Part shown: in pieces, positions 20,435-29,604 of the stretch
Layout: each line of letters begins with the position of its first letter
How positions within the stretch are numbered: the first letter of the stretch is position 1
Source: Halarcobacter anaerophilus
GTDB taxonomy: Bacteria; Campylobacterota; Campylobacteria; Campylobacterales; Arcobacteraceae
NCBI RefSeq assembly: GCF_006459125.1
Contig: NZ_CP041070.1
Span: 1-64,000, forward strand
Length of the DNA: 64,000 bases
Direction of reading: 5' to 3'
Notes under the pieces: generated by a model
Seen by the model: the letters and a program-made list of their open reading frames with translations, nothing else
The model's database searches: none
Told to the model about the DNA's origin: nothing
Program-made: the position numbers and the translations under genes

Positions 20435-22606
20435 TTATTTACAAATACTATCTTTAAATTCTCTTCTGTATTGGTGTAAGATTGGTTCCGTATATCCTGA
20501 GGGTTGAGTTTTTCCTTTAAATATCAAATCACAAGCTGCTTTAAAAGCAAAACCGTCGTATGCAGGTGCTATTGGGATATAGTTTGGATCTTTTTCATTT
20601 TGTTTATCAACAACTTTTGCCATCTGTTCTAAAGAGTTCATAACCTCTTCTTTTGTACAAATACCGTGTTCTAACCAGTTTGCCAAATGTTGTGAAGAGA
20701 TTCTAAGTGTTGCTCTATCTTCCATAAGTGCGATATTGTTTATATCAGGAACTTTTGAACAACCGATACCCTCATCAATCCATCTAACAACATATCCCAA
20801 AATCCCTTGGGCATTGTTATCAAGTTCATTTTTTATTTGCTCTTTTGATAACTCTTCTTTTAATAAAGGTATTGTAAGAAGTTCTTCTAAACTTGCTCTT
20901 CTTTTTCCTTTTAAATCGTTTTGAACCTCAAAAACATCTACTTGATGATAATGTATTGAGTGTAAAACAGCCGCAGTAGGAGATGGAACCCACGCTGTAT
21001 TGGCTCCTGATTTCGGGTGTGAAATTTTTTCAGTCATCATTTTTGCCATCTCATCAGGCATTGCCCACATCCCTTTTCCTATTTGAGCTTTTCCTTGCAA
21101 ACCACACTCTAAACCAATATCTACATTCCAGTTTTCATAAGCTTTTATCCAAGGCTCTTGTTTCATTTTTGTTTTTGCAGTCATTGCTCCTGCTAACATT
21201 GAAGTATGAATCTCGTCCCCTGTTCTATCCAAAAATCCGGTATTTATAAATACTACTCTATCTTTAGCCTCTTTTATACACTCTTTTAAGTTTACAGATG
21301 TTCTTCTTTCTTCATCCATAATCCCTATTTTAAGAGTGTTTAGAGGTAAGTTTAAAGCTTTTTCAACCAAAGCAAACATTCTAACTGCAAAAGCGACTTC
21401 TTGTGGTCCGTGCATTTTTGGTTTTACTATATAAAGAGATTTTGTTCGGCTGTTTCTTTTTTGATTTTTATTTGTCAAATCGGGAATTGCAGCCAAAGTC
21501 GTAATCATACAATCCATAATCCCCTCAAAAATTTCTTCATCATTTTTATCTAAAATCGCAGGATTTGTCATAAGATGCCCTACATTTCTTATAAAAAGAA
21601 GACTTCTTCCGTGAAGGATTAGTTCTTTGTTATCTAAGGTTTTAAAAACTTTATCTTTATTTAGTTTTCTTGTAAGACTTTTACCGTTTTTAATGAAACT
21701 CTCTTCTAAAGTGCCTTTCATAAGACCAAACCAGTTTCTATAAACTTCAACTTTGTCTTGGGCATCAACTGCTGCAATAGAGTCTTCACAATCCATAATA
21801 GTGGTAACTGCTGCTTCAACTGTTACATCTTTTATCCCAGCAAGATCAAGTTTTCCTATAAAACTGTTTTTATCAAACTCAATTATCACATGAAGATTAT
21901 TGTTTTTTAAAACAAGGGAAGTCGGATTCTCTTTTTCTCCTGCAAAAGCCAATGCTTTGTTTTTTTCTTTTAAAGAAACAAGCTCTTTGTTTTTAAGTTC
22001 AACTTGAAGCTTATTATCTACTATTTTATAAGCAATGGCATCTTTATGGGAACCTTCTGTAAGAGGTGCAAGGCAATCCAAATGCTCTTTTGCAAAGTTT
22101 ACAACCTTTTCTCCTCTTTTTTTATTGTACTCTTTTGTAATTGCCAACTCGCCTTCTTTTGAAAAAATATCACTTCCGTAAAGAGCATCATATAAACTTC
22201 CCCATCTTGCATTAGCCGCATTTAAAGCAAATCTTGCATTTTTAACGGGAACTACTAATTGAGGACCGGCTTGAAGCGCTATCTCTTCATCCACATTTTG
22301 TGTTGTTACTTTAAAATCTTCGCAAGGCTCTTGTAAGTAACCAATCTCTTTTAAAAAGTTTTTGTATTCTATAAGATTTTCTATGCTGTATCTGTTTCGT
22401 TTGTGCCAATTATCAATTGCATTTTGAAGTTCTTCTCTTTTTTCTAAAAGTGCTTTGTTTGTAGGAGTTAACTCTTCAATAATTTTCTCAAAGCTGCTCC
22501 AAAAATCTTCTTTTTTTATCTGGGTTGTGGGTAAAATCTCTTCGTTTATTAAATTATAAAGTGATTCATCGATTTTTAAATTGCCATTTAAAATTTTGTT
22601 TCTCAT
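20435..22606 (-). CDS. glcB: Malate synthase G
   Basis: It condenses glyoxylate with acetyl-CoA to malate. At 723 residues it has the length of the single-chain G isoform. Motifs include FIRNVGHLM (active-site Arg), GIMDEERRTSVNL and FINTGFLDRTGDEIHTSM around the glyoxylate/magnesium site. No isocitrate lyase is in the window, so its likely glyoxylate source here is ureidoglycolate cleavage by the lyase encoded at 24246. It lies 13 bases after the NCS1 symporter gene and upstream of urease on the same strand, so the two products of ureide breakdown are handled together. Confidence 0.95.
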   Translation of the reverse strand: MRNKILNGNLKIDESLYNLINEEILPTTQIKKEDFWSSFEKIIEELTPTNKALLEKREELQNAIDNWHKRNRYSIENLIEYKNFLKEIGYLQEPCEDFKVTTQNVDEEIALQAGPQLVVPVKNARFALNAANARWGSLYDALYGSDIFSKEGELAITKEYNKKRGEKVVNFAKEHLDCLAPLTEGSHKDAIAYKIVDNKLQVELKNKELVSLKEKNKALAFAGEKENPTSLVLKNNNLHVIIEFDKNSFIGKLDLAGIKDVTVEAAVTTIMDCEDSIAAVDAQDKVEVYRNWFGLMKGTLEESFIKNGKSLTRKLNKDKVFKTLDNKELILHGRSLLFIRNVGHLMTNPAILDKNDEEIFEGIMDCMITTLAAIPDLTNKNQKRNSRTKSLYIVKPKMHGPQEVAFAVRMFALVEKALNLPLNTLKIGIMDEERRTSVNLKECIKEAKDRVVFINTGFLDRTGDEIHTSMLAGAMTAKTKMKQEPWIKAYENWNVDIGLECGLQGKAQIGKGMWAMPDEMAKMMTEKISHPKSGANTAWVPSPTAAVLHSIHYHQVDVFEVQNDLKGKRRASLEELLTIPLLKEELSKEQIKNELDNNAQGILGYVVRWIDEGIGCSKVPDINNIALMEDRATLRISSQHLANWLEHGICTKEEVMNSLEQMAKVVDKQNEKDPNYIPIAPAYDGFAFKAACDLIFKGKTQPSGYTEPILHQYRREFKDSICK

Positions 22607-22619
22607 TTTTCCTCTTTTC

Positions 22620-24044
22620 TTAGTTAAAAGCTAAATTTCTATTTGTCTGATATTTTGATAAAGATAAATATATAAAACCACCGAGAACTGCTCCTATAAT
22701 CCAACCGTAACCGTTTAGGCTGCTTAAAGAGTCAACCCATACGGTACAAATAGAAAAAAGGGCACCTATTACAAAGGCAACCATAGTATTTGTATTCCAA
22801 CCGTTTTTATAAAAATAGATACTCTCTTGGGTCTCGTCATATAAAGAGTTCATATCTAAGTCTTGTTTTTTTATAAAGAAATAATCAACTATTAAAATAC
22901 CGTATAAGGGTGCCAATGTTGCTCCTAAAGTATTTACGATAGGACTTATTCCTACTTGACTTATGAAACTAACCCAAAATCCTCCGATTATTAAAGCAAA
23001 AGCGGATGTTATCATTCCTGATTTTTTAAATGAGAGTTTTTTTGGCGCTAAATTTGATATACCGTTAACTGCAGGAATAAAGTTAGCAACTAAGTTAATA
23101 CCGACTGTTGCAGTGAAAAATGTAATTGCAGCTACTAAACTTAATATTGTACTGTCTGCTTTTTCAACTATATCCATTGGATTTGTAAGTTTTTCTCCGA
23201 AAACAACAACGGAACCGGCGGTTATTAAAAGAGCTAAGGCTGAAAAGAAAATCATATTTAAAGGCAATCCAACCAAGTTTCCTAGAACCATTGATTTTTT
23301 GTTTTTTGCATATCTTGAAAAATCGCTAAAATTTATCATTACTGCGGCAAAGTAAGCAATCATAGTCCCTACAATTGCAAAAAAACCGTTTATTTCAGAA
23401 TCAAAAGTAGAACTTTTATTAGAGAAAATATTATTTGCAGCGCTAAAAAGTTCACCTTTTGATTCGCTCCACAATACAATTAGAAGACCTATCATAATAA
23501 GATATACAAAGGGTGCTGCAAAATTTAAAAATTTTGATACCCAGTTCATTCCCTTTGAGAAAATCACCATTTGCAGTATCCAAACAACAAAAAATGAGAA
23601 CCAGCCTACCATATCTAAGCCTAAAACAGTAGTTTTTAATTCAATACCTGTTGAAGCAACTATTAATAGATGTAAAGCAGTAGAGGCAAAATAGGTTTGA
23701 ACTCCAAACCAAAAAACTGCAACAACAGCTCTTATAATAGCAGATAATTTAGCCCCGTGTATTCCCATACTTGATCTTGCTAGTACAGGATAAGGAATCC
23801 CATAATCAACTCCCGCTTTTCCCGATATATTTACTAAAAATGTTACTATTAGTCCTGCTACAATTAAAGCAGAGAATGCCGTCCATCCAGTAACTTGATA
23901 ACTTATAAATAAAGAAGCAACTAATGTATAGCCAAATAGACTTTGAATATCATTTGCCCATATATTTGAAACTTCAAACCATTTCCAATTTTTTTCACTC
24001 TCTTTTGTGGGTGATAAAGAGTCTTTATTAACATCTCTTACCAT
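22620..24044 (-). CDS. NCS1 family nucleobase/allantoin:cation symporter
   Basis: A 474-residue inner-membrane transporter with about twelve hydrophobic segments. Family features are WANDIQSLFGYTLVASL near 30-46, the GIPYPVLARSSMGIHGAK loop near 82-99 and FSDFSRYAKNKKSM near 240. NCS1 members import uracil, cytosine, hydantoin, purines or allantoin. The neighbours (malate synthase, urease and allantoin-degradation genes) favour allantoin or a related ureide, but the sequence does not decide. On the minus strand a TATAAAAT box lies at 24091-24098, some 50 bases before the ATG. Confidence 0.88.
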   Translation of the reverse strand: MVRDVNKDSLSPTKESEKNWKWFEVSNIWANDIQSLFGYTLVASLFISYQVTGWTAFSALIVAGLIVTFLVNISGKAGVDYGIPYPVLARSSMGIHGAKLSAIIRAVVAVFWFGVQTYFASTALHLLIVASTGIELKTTVLGLDMVGWFSFFVVWILQMVIFSKGMNWVSKFLNFAAPFVYLIMIGLLIVLWSESKGELFSAANNIFSNKSSTFDSEINGFFAIVGTMIAYFAAVMINFSDFSRYAKNKKSMVLGNLVGLPLNMIFFSALALLITAGSVVVFGEKLTNPMDIVEKADSTILSLVAAITFFTATVGINLVANFIPAVNGISNLAPKKLSFKKSGMITSAFALIIGGFWVSFISQVGISPIVNTLGATLAPLYGILIVDYFFIKKQDLDMNSLYDETQESIYFYKNGWNTNTMVAFVIGALFSICTVWVDSLSSLNGYGWIIGAVLGGFIYLSLSKYQTNRNLAFN

Positions 24045-24190
24045 AATTTTTCCTATTTAATTGTTCTAATTTTTTTTCACCACAAAAAAGATTTTATAAG
24101 TTAACTAGTTTGCAATGAAATTACTGAGGTTTTTATTCATCTTTATTCTTCTTTTTAATATTTCTTTTTTTATAATCACAATGCCAGTCG

Positions 24191-24233
24191 TGACTTTTTT
24201 ATGAAAATATTAAATATGGAAGTAAAAAAGTCA
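24191..24233. repeat. 11-bp inverted repeat after the ureidoglycolate lyase gene
   Basis: TGACTTTTTTA (24191-24201) and TAAAAAAGTCA (24223-24233) form a perfect inverted repeat with a 21-base loop, just beyond the end of the catabolic operon. It may terminate or protect that transcript, although a T run after the second arm is lacking in either direction. Confidence 0.4.
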
Positions 24234-24245
24234 TACTAATCAAAC

Positions 24246-24785
24246 TTATTGCTGCTTACCATTTTCTATCCTTTTATCTAATAATATTTTTGTATCTTTA
24301 ATTTTAAACTCAATGCACTCTGTTATTTTGTTTTTGATTTGATTACAATCTGTTCTGTCTATAACTATAAACTGATCTTTATCTTCCAGACTGATTAATG
24401 GAAAATGCCAAATTCCTCTATTGTAATGAACTCCTTGATTTCCGTTTGTAATAAAAGCTTCAATTGTTGATAAATCAGGCTCTTCTTTACCCAAAGCAAC
24501 AACTGCCATAAAAGGTTTAAAACTTCTAGGCATGAAAGTTTGTGAAAAGAAAGGATGTTTTTCCAACATATCTATTTTTAAAGGGAACTCTCTTTTTTTT
24601 GCTACATAGATATGAAGAGTTGCTTTGCCGTTTTTTTCATTTGAATCCATAGTGCATAATTCAAAATATTTTTGTGCATAACCATTATTGATGGTTTTAG
24701 AATCATTGTTTTCAATGCTTACCACCTCTCCAAATTTTTTGAAAGCCTCTTTTGTAAGAGTTTGGGGTTTTAATAAAAGCTGCAT
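24246..24785 (-). CDS. allA: Ureidoglycolate lyase, copy 1
   Basis: The enzyme splits ureidoglycolate into glyoxylate and urea. The 179 residues match the AllA family: LTKEAFKKFGEVVSIEN near the N-terminus, LEKHPFFSQTFMPR near 76-89, the metal-binding GVHYNRGIWHFPLISLEDKD near 119-138, and a final DRTDC. It follows the allantoicase gene after one base and is the last gene of gntR-puuE-alc-allA. A second copy is encoded at 36613. Confidence 0.93.
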   Translation of the reverse strand: MQLLLKPQTLTKEAFKKFGEVVSIENNDSKTINNGYAQKYFELCTMDSNEKNGKATLHIYVAKKREFPLKIDMLEKHPFFSQTFMPRSFKPFMAVVALGKEEPDLSTIEAFITNGNQGVHYNRGIWHFPLISLEDKDQFIVIDRTDCNQIKNKITECIEFKIKDTKILLDKRIENGKQQ

Positions 24786-24786
24786 T

Positions 24787-25779
24787 TTAAGCCTTTACCT
24801 CTTTTATAAATTTTCCAAAAAGTTTAAGTCTTGAGATTCCTCCATCAGGGAAAATATTTACTCTTATATGGGTAACAGGTTTTTTATGGAGTAAAAAACT
24901 GTTGTCAAAAGAGTGTTTTTTATGCATCTCAAGTTTTTGTTTACTTATTAACTCTTCCCAAAACATACTTTGGGTAATTACTGAATTATCTGTTGTATTT
25001 TCCAAATAAGCGCTGCAAATAGAAAAAGAATCGGCAAAATTCCCTTTAAAAAAGTTTGTATCAACCATAATATTATCGATAATAGCAGGTTTTGCCAATT
25101 CTATGATTCCCCAGTCAAATCCCGGTTCTCTTCTTCTTCTAGTTTCCCAGCCGTCACCCATATTGATAGCATCTTCATCTTTTAAAATATTTCTTAAAGG
25201 AGCAAAAAATTCATTATTTGTATAAACTGCTCTTGCTCCGTTTTTCATTGAAGCTATATTTATATTTTCTTTTTCATAAAGTTTTTCATCAAAACAAATC
25301 TCTCCAAAAGCTTTAAATCTAGCAATTCCGCCATCTGGATAGATATCAACTTTTAAATGTGTTATTTCACTAATATCTTTTGAAGAAAAGTTTTGTTTTT
25401 TATCTCCTTCTAAATCACTTTGTTCAAGAAGTTCAAGCCACTTGAAACTATCTATTTGGTTTATGAAACTTTTATCATCAATCTCTTTTGCATTACATCC
25501 TTTAATTGAAATAGCTAAAGGATAATTCCCTCTAAAGTGGGAAGTATCAATTAAAAAAGAGTTGATTTTAGAGATATTCCCAAGCTTGATAATACAAAAA
25601 TCATTTCCTCCGTCTCTTCTTCTTCTCGTTTCCCAGCCATCCATCCAGTGACCGTTTTCATCATATTTATCCTCAAAGATTGCTTCACTTTCTTGAAGCA
25701 TTCTACTGGCTTTTGCAAAGAATTCATCTGTCGTAAAAATTATTTTACTTCCAAGTTCACAGCTTGCTACGTTTATCAT
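24787..25779 (-). CDS. alc: Allantoicase
   Basis: It hydrolyses allantoate to ureidoglycolate and urea. The 330 residues consist of the two homologous jelly-roll halves typical of the family. Each half has the signature GWETRRRR (near 49 and 204) followed by a D-x-x-x-I-x-LG/A stretch, and ends with an HxxVxIxPDGGI(A/S)R segment (VDIYPDGGIARFKAFG and VNIFPDGGISRLKLFG). The ATG overlaps the puuE stop by four bases. A 3' remnant of another allantoicase gene occurs near 37.14 kb. Confidence 0.95.
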   Translation of the reverse strand: MINVASCELGSKIIFTTDEFFAKASRMLQESEAIFEDKYDENGHWMDGWETRRRRDGGNDFCIIKLGNISKINSFLIDTSHFRGNYPLAISIKGCNAKEIDDKSFINQIDSFKWLELLEQSDLEGDKKQNFSSKDISEITHLKVDIYPDGGIARFKAFGEICFDEKLYEKENINIASMKNGARAVYTNNEFFAPLRNILKDEDAINMGDGWETRRRREPGFDWGIIELAKPAIIDNIMVDTNFFKGNFADSFSICSAYLENTTDNSVITQSMFWEELISKQKLEMHKKHSFDNSFLLHKKPVTHIRVNIFPDGGISRLKLFGKFIKEVKA

Positions 25780-26702
25780 TTTGTTCCTTTGCTTGAAAAA
25801 TTTTTAATCCAGTGATTTGCAATATCTAGTCTTGAACAAAACCACACGTCATCAAAACTTCTTACATATTCCAAGAATTTTCTCATTGCCATAATTCTTC
25901 CGGGTTTCCCTGTTATTCTGCAGTGCATTCCAATAGACATCATTTTAGGAGATTTTGCTCCTTCTAGATAAAGAGCATCAAAGCTGTCTTTTAAGTAAGT
26001 AAAGAATTCATCTCCGCTGTTGAATCCATGGGGCATAAATCTCATATCATTTACATCCATAGTATATGGAATAACTAGATGTTCTTTTGTAGTTATTTCA
26101 GGGGCAAAATATGGCAAATCATCATTATAAGCATCGCTGTCATATAAAAATCCTCCTTCTTGGACTACAAGTTTTCTAGTGTTTTCACTGTCTCTTCCTG
26201 TGTACCACCCCAAAGGTCGTTTCCCTAACATTTTTTCTAAGATTTCAATACTTTTATATAAATGGTCTCTTTCTATTGATTCTTCAATTTTTTGATAATT
26301 CAGCCATCTATAACCGTGAGAGCAAATGTCATAATCATTTTTTGCCAAATATTCCGCAACTTTGGGATTTCTTGCTATTGCCATTGCAACTGCAAAAATA
26401 GTTACGGGAATTTGAAAATCTTTAAAAAGTTCCAAAATTCTCCAAACACCTACTCTTGAGCCGTATTCGTACAGTGATTCAATTGATTTATGTCTTTGTC
26501 CGACAAAGGCTTCGGGATTTACCATATCTGATAAAAAAACTTCTGAGGCTTTGTCTCCGTGAAGAATACAGTTTTCCGCACCCTCTTCGTAATTTAATAC
26601 AAATTGAAGTGCTACTTTAGCGCCGTTTGGCCATTTGGGATTAATAGGTTCATTTGCATAACCTATCATATCCCTTGGGTAGTTATTAATTAATTTATTC
26701 AT
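25776..26702 (-). CDS. puuE: Allantoinase, PuuE (polysaccharide-deacetylase-like) type
   Basis: It opens the allantoin ring to give allantoate. It belongs to the metal-independent PuuE type, unrelated to the amidohydrolase AllB. Seen are YPRDMIGYANEPINPKWPNG at the N-terminus, ICSHGYRWLNYQ near 145, RPLGWYTGRDSENTR near 180 and IGMHCRITGKPGR near 270. The TTG at 26714 would also be in frame, but the ATG at 26702 starts one base after the gntR stop and is preferred. It is cotranscribed with alc and allA. Confidence 0.92.
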   Translation of the reverse strand: MNKLINNYPRDMIGYANEPINPKWPNGAKVALQFVLNYEEGAENCILHGDKASEVFLSDMVNPEAFVGQRHKSIESLYEYGSRVGVWRILELFKDFQIPVTIFAVAMAIARNPKVAEYLAKNDYDICSHGYRWLNYQKIEESIERDHLYKSIEILEKMLGKRPLGWYTGRDSENTRKLVVQEGGFLYDSDAYNDDLPYFAPEITTKEHLVIPYTMDVNDMRFMPHGFNSGDEFFTYLKDSFDALYLEGAKSPKMMSIGMHCRITGKPGRIMAMRKFLEYVRSFDDVWFCSRLDIANHWIKNFSSKGTK

Positions 26703-26703
26703 T

Positions 26704-27387
26704 TTAATTTCCAAATATAAATTTATTTTTTTTTGATGGTGTAATACCGAAATTTAATGCTTCTACGCAATGAACAAGATGCTGATCCATAATACTTTTT
26801 GCATAAGTTATATCGTTACTTTTAATGGCATCAATTAACACTCTGTGTTCATCATAAGAACAAAAAGAGGTCTCACTGTCATCGTAAATAAGTCCTGCAA
26901 GAATACTTAAAGGAATAAGAGGCTTTAAAGCGTTGATTAAAAAATCATTTTCACTTAAAATTGCCAAATTTAAATGGAAATCACATGATGTTTTTACATA
27001 TTCCCCGTTTCTAAGGGAAACTTTTAAATACTCTTCATTTTCAACTTTTTCATTTAATATAGATAAATCCAACTCTTTTTTTGAATGTTTTTGGGTAACT
27101 ATTTCTACAATACCTGCTTCAATAACTTTTCTTGCTGTGTAGATATCTTTTGCATTCTCTTCTGTTAGCCAGACTACATGAAATCCTTGATTTTTTTTAT
27201 ATGTTAAAATACCCATAGTTTGAAGTTTACTAAAAGCTTTTCTTACTACATCTCTACTTGCATTTAACTCTTTTGCCAATACGCTTTCTGATAATTTAAT
27301 TCCCGGATGTAGTTTTTTAGTAAAAATTGCATCAAAGATGAAGTTTACTATTTTGTCTTCTAATGTAAAAATATCATTTACTTCCAT
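26704..27387 (-). CDS. GntR/FCD family transcriptional regulator of ureide catabolism
   Basis: A winged helix-turn-helix (about residues 8-75, with SESVLAKELNASRDVVRKAFSKL and a wing KKNQGFHV) is followed by an FCD effector domain (about 85-215) with DFHLNLAILSENDFLINAL and DEHRVLIDAIKSND holding the usual metal-binding Asp/His residues. The open frame extends to 27444, but the ATG at 27387 has GAGAGG six bases upstream, while the longer form would begin inside the operator. It heads the operon with puuE, alc and allA. The effector is probably an intermediate such as allantoin or allantoate (inference). Confidence 0.88.
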   Translation of the reverse strand: MEVNDIFTLEDKIVNFIFDAIFTKKLHPGIKLSESVLAKELNASRDVVRKAFSKLQTMGILTYKKNQGFHVVWLTEENAKDIYTARKVIEAGIVEIVTQKHSKKELDLSILNEKVENEEYLKVSLRNGEYVKTSCDFHLNLAILSENDFLINALKPLIPLSILAGLIYDDSETSFCSYDEHRVLIDAIKSNDITYAKSIMDQHLVHCVEALNFGITPSKKNKFIFGN

Positions 27388-27420
27388 TGTTTCCTCTCTT
27401 GTTGTAATGAATTTTATCAG

Positions 27421-27445
27421 ATTGTCTACAATCATTGTAGACAAT
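27421..27445. promoter_or_regulatory. Perfect 25-bp palindromic operator before the gntR-puuE-alc-allA operon
   Basis: ATTGTCTACAAT (27421-27432), C, ATTGTAGACAAT (27434-27445) is a perfect inverted repeat. Each arm is itself near-palindromic (ATTGT-nn-ACAAT), like operators of FCD-type GntR proteins (TTGTnnACAA). It lies 34 bases upstream of the regulator's ATG, just before a candidate -10 TAAAAT on the minus strand. The same 12-mer recurs at 33504-33541. Confidence 0.8.
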
Positions 27446-27564
27446 CTTTGTATATTAAATATACATTTTCTGATTTTTTATTCAATTTATATTATGTATA
27501 TATGGTTTTTATTATATTATATTTTTAATTCTATTACTTATTTAAGGCTTTTTTATAAAAAAGT

Positions 27565-28176
27565 CTAGCTGTAAAGAGTTTGGGATAATAACCAAAAAGA
27601 GACGGCTATTAACATTCCACCGAATATTTTACTTTGAATTTTTACTGCATAATTTGATGCAAATTTTTTAGCCATCCACGAACCGCCGTACACCCATGTC
27701 ATATGTGTAAAGAGATTTAACAGTAAAAGAGTAAGACTAAGAGTTAAAACTTCATAAACAATAGATTGATTTTTATCTAAAAATTGAGAATACATTGTCA
27801 AAACTATTGATATTCCTTTTATATTAAGTGTTTGGGAAATAAGACCGTCTATAAAGTTTAAATTAGTAGAAGAGTTTTTTTGTTTTATCTCTTTTTTACT
27901 CAAAAATTTATATCCCAGCCAAAAAATATAAATAACTCCTAATAGTTGAATTGAAAAAAATATTCTTGGATAATTTATTAAAATAACGGCAAGTCCGAAC
28001 CCTGCAAGGAGTGAATATGAGGTATAAACTAAATTTAGTCCTAATACAAAAGGAATGGATTTTTTAAATCCGTTTGAAGCTCCGCATATTGCACATAAAA
28101 CATTGCCCGGTCCGGCACTAAATACTAGAGGAAAAATTACACTTAACCATAATAAAAATTCTGAGAAAGAATCCAT
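27565..28176 (-). CDS. LysE family exporter in the ureide cluster
   Basis: A 203-residue membrane protein with about six hydrophobic segments and the LysE opening FPLVFSAGPGNVLCAICGA near 15-33. It resembles the exporter at 10504 only at family level. It is the last gene of the livJ-H-M-G-F-racemase-lysE string, nine bases after the racemase gene. It could export an amino acid made in excess during ureide use or a by-product; the substrate is unknown. Confidence 0.8.
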   Translation of the reverse strand: MDSFSEFLLWLSVIFPLVFSAGPGNVLCAICGASNGFKKSIPFVLGLNLVYTSYSLLAGFGLAVILINYPRIFFSIQLLGVIYIFWLGYKFLSKKEIKQKNSSTNLNFIDGLISQTLNIKGISIVLTMYSQFLDKNQSIVYEVLTLSLTLLLLNLFTHMTWVYGGSWMAKKFASNYAVKIQSKIFGGMLIAVSFWLLSQTLYS

Positions 28177-28185
28177 CTTTTAAGC

Positions 28186-28884
28186 CTATTTTACAATAGG
28201 ATAAGAATAGGCATTTATTTTACTTGTTTTTAGTTTTGCGCCGACAAGAGATTCTGCCATTTTAAGGGCACATAAAACTCCATCAACAACAGGAATATTG
28301 CATTTTTGCGATAACTCAATTGTTAAATCAGCCATTCCTGCACATCCTAAAATAATTGCTTCACAATTATCCTCTTCTACAGCTTTTAAAATCTCTTTTT
28401 CAATCTTTTGTTTTGCATTGCAAGTTCCGTCTTCCAAAGATAAAACAGGGATATTAGCTGCTCTTACTTTTCTGCAAAATTTTGACATTCCGTATTTGTG
28501 TGATAACTCTTCAATTATTGGAACTGAACGATTAAGAGTGGTAACTACCGAAAAACTTGAAGCTAAAATAGTTGTCATATGCATCGCTGCTTCGCAAATT
28601 CCGATTACAGGACCTTCTGCCAATTCTCTTGCAGCTTCAAGTCCCGGATCATCAAAGCAGGCAATTACATAAGCATCTGCTCCCCAATCTTTAGCTTTTT
28701 TTATCTCTTCCATAAGTCCTGCTAAACTTTTAACTTCATCATAATGCCCTTCAATACTTTTGGGAGAATTTTCAGGATTTGAAGCCCAGATTTCCGTGTC
28801 ATTGTTTTTAAACTTTAGTGCTACTTCTTTGCATTTTTGTGTCATTGATTCCGTAGAGTTTGGATTTATTATTGCTAATTTCAT
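28186..28884 (-). CDS. Asp/Glu/hydantoin racemase family protein, probable allantoin racemase
   Basis: The 232 residues belong to the cofactor-independent racemase family, with INPNSTESMT at the N-terminus and the two catalytic cysteines in IACFDDPGLEAARE (near 80) and ILGCAGMADL (near 180). Family members racemise hydantoins, and the HpxA type racemises allantoin so that one enantiomer can be used. Allantoinase, allantoicase and ureidoglycolate lyase next door make allantoin the best candidate. The start shares one base with the upstream livF-type stop. Confidence 0.82.
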   Translation of the reverse strand: MKLAIINPNSTESMTQKCKEVALKFKNNDTEIWASNPENSPKSIEGHYDEVKSLAGLMEEIKKAKDWGADAYVIACFDDPGLEAARELAEGPVIGICEAAMHMTTILASSFSVVTTLNRSVPIIEELSHKYGMSKFCRKVRAANIPVLSLEDGTCNAKQKIEKEILKAVEEDNCEAIILGCAGMADLTIELSQKCNIPVVDGVLCALKMAESLVGAKLKTSKINAYSYPIVK

Positions 28885-29603
28885 TAGTGACTTCCTCCTA
28901 AATATAGTTCAATGATTCTTTCATCATGTATTAAATCTTTTGAATTTCCGCTTAATAAAACTTCTCCTAATTGCATTGCATAGGCTCTTTGAGAAACTTT
29001 TAAAGCCATTCTTGAATTTTGTTCAACCAAAATAACAGAGACTTTATCTTCCTTATTGATTTGTACAATTGATCTTGCAATATCTTGAACCAGTTTTGGA
29101 GCAATTCCAAGACTTGGTTCATCCATTAAAAGAACTTTCGGTCTTGACATAAGAGCTCTTCCTATTACCATCATTTGTTGTTCTCCACCGCTCATAGTGC
29201 TGGCTTGTTGTTTAAATCTCTCTTTTAATCTTGGAAATTTTGTTAAAACTTTTTCTAAATCTTCTGCAATACCATCTTTGTCTTTTCTTGTAAAAGCACC
29301 CATTAGAAGGTTGTCCTTTACAGTCATATAAGGAAATACTCTTCTTCCTTCAGGAGTCATTGCAATTCCTTTTTCTACAATTTTTGAAGGAGATTGTCCA
29401 TTTAACTTTTCTCCTTCAAAAAGTATTTCTCCTGAATTTATATTTTTAAGTCCCGTAATAGCTTTTAAAATAGAAGATTTTCCAGCTCCGTTTGCACCGA
29501 TTAAAGTTATAGTTTCTCCCTCTTCTAAACTTAAAGAGACACTTTTTACAGCTCTTACTTGATCATAATATACATCTATGTTTTTACACTCTAATAAAGC
29601 CAT
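28884..29603 (-). CDS. Branched-chain-type (HAAT) ABC transporter ATP-binding protein, LivF-like
   Basis: A 239-residue ATPase with Walker A GANGAGKSS near 38, signature TMSGGEQQMM near 136, Walker B VLLMDEPSLGIAP near 157 and the LivF-type end region. It energises the importer encoded by the five genes from 33441 downwards. The substrate is probably a ureide or hydantoin rather than a branched-chain amino acid, judging from the operon. Confidence 0.88.
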   Translation of the reverse strand: MALLECKNIDVYYDQVRAVKSVSLSLEEGETITLIGANGAGKSSILKAITGLKNINSGEILFEGEKLNGQSPSKIVEKGIAMTPEGRRVFPYMTVKDNLLMGAFTRKDKDGIAEDLEKVLTKFPRLKERFKQQASTMSGGEQQMMVIGRALMSRPKVLLMDEPSLGIAPKLVQDIARSIVQINKEDKVSVILVEQNSRMALKVSQRAYAMQLGEVLLSGNSKDLIHDERIIELYLGGSH

Positions 29604-29604
29604 A

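Noticed and set aside
22963-23355. 130-residue open frame antisense to the NCS1 symporter gene
   Set aside because: It is fully overlapped by a well-supported transporter gene and has no ribosome site or family features.
24170-24190. Possible -24/-12 promoter on the minus strand (CTGGCATTG)
   Set aside because: The -12 element is TATA instead of TTGC, and no start codon follows at a sensible distance.
26703-26714. TTG at 26714 as start of the allantoinase gene
   Set aside because: It would overlap the gntR end and lacks a spaced ribosome site; the ATG at 26702 lies one base after the gntR stop and begins with conserved residues soon after.
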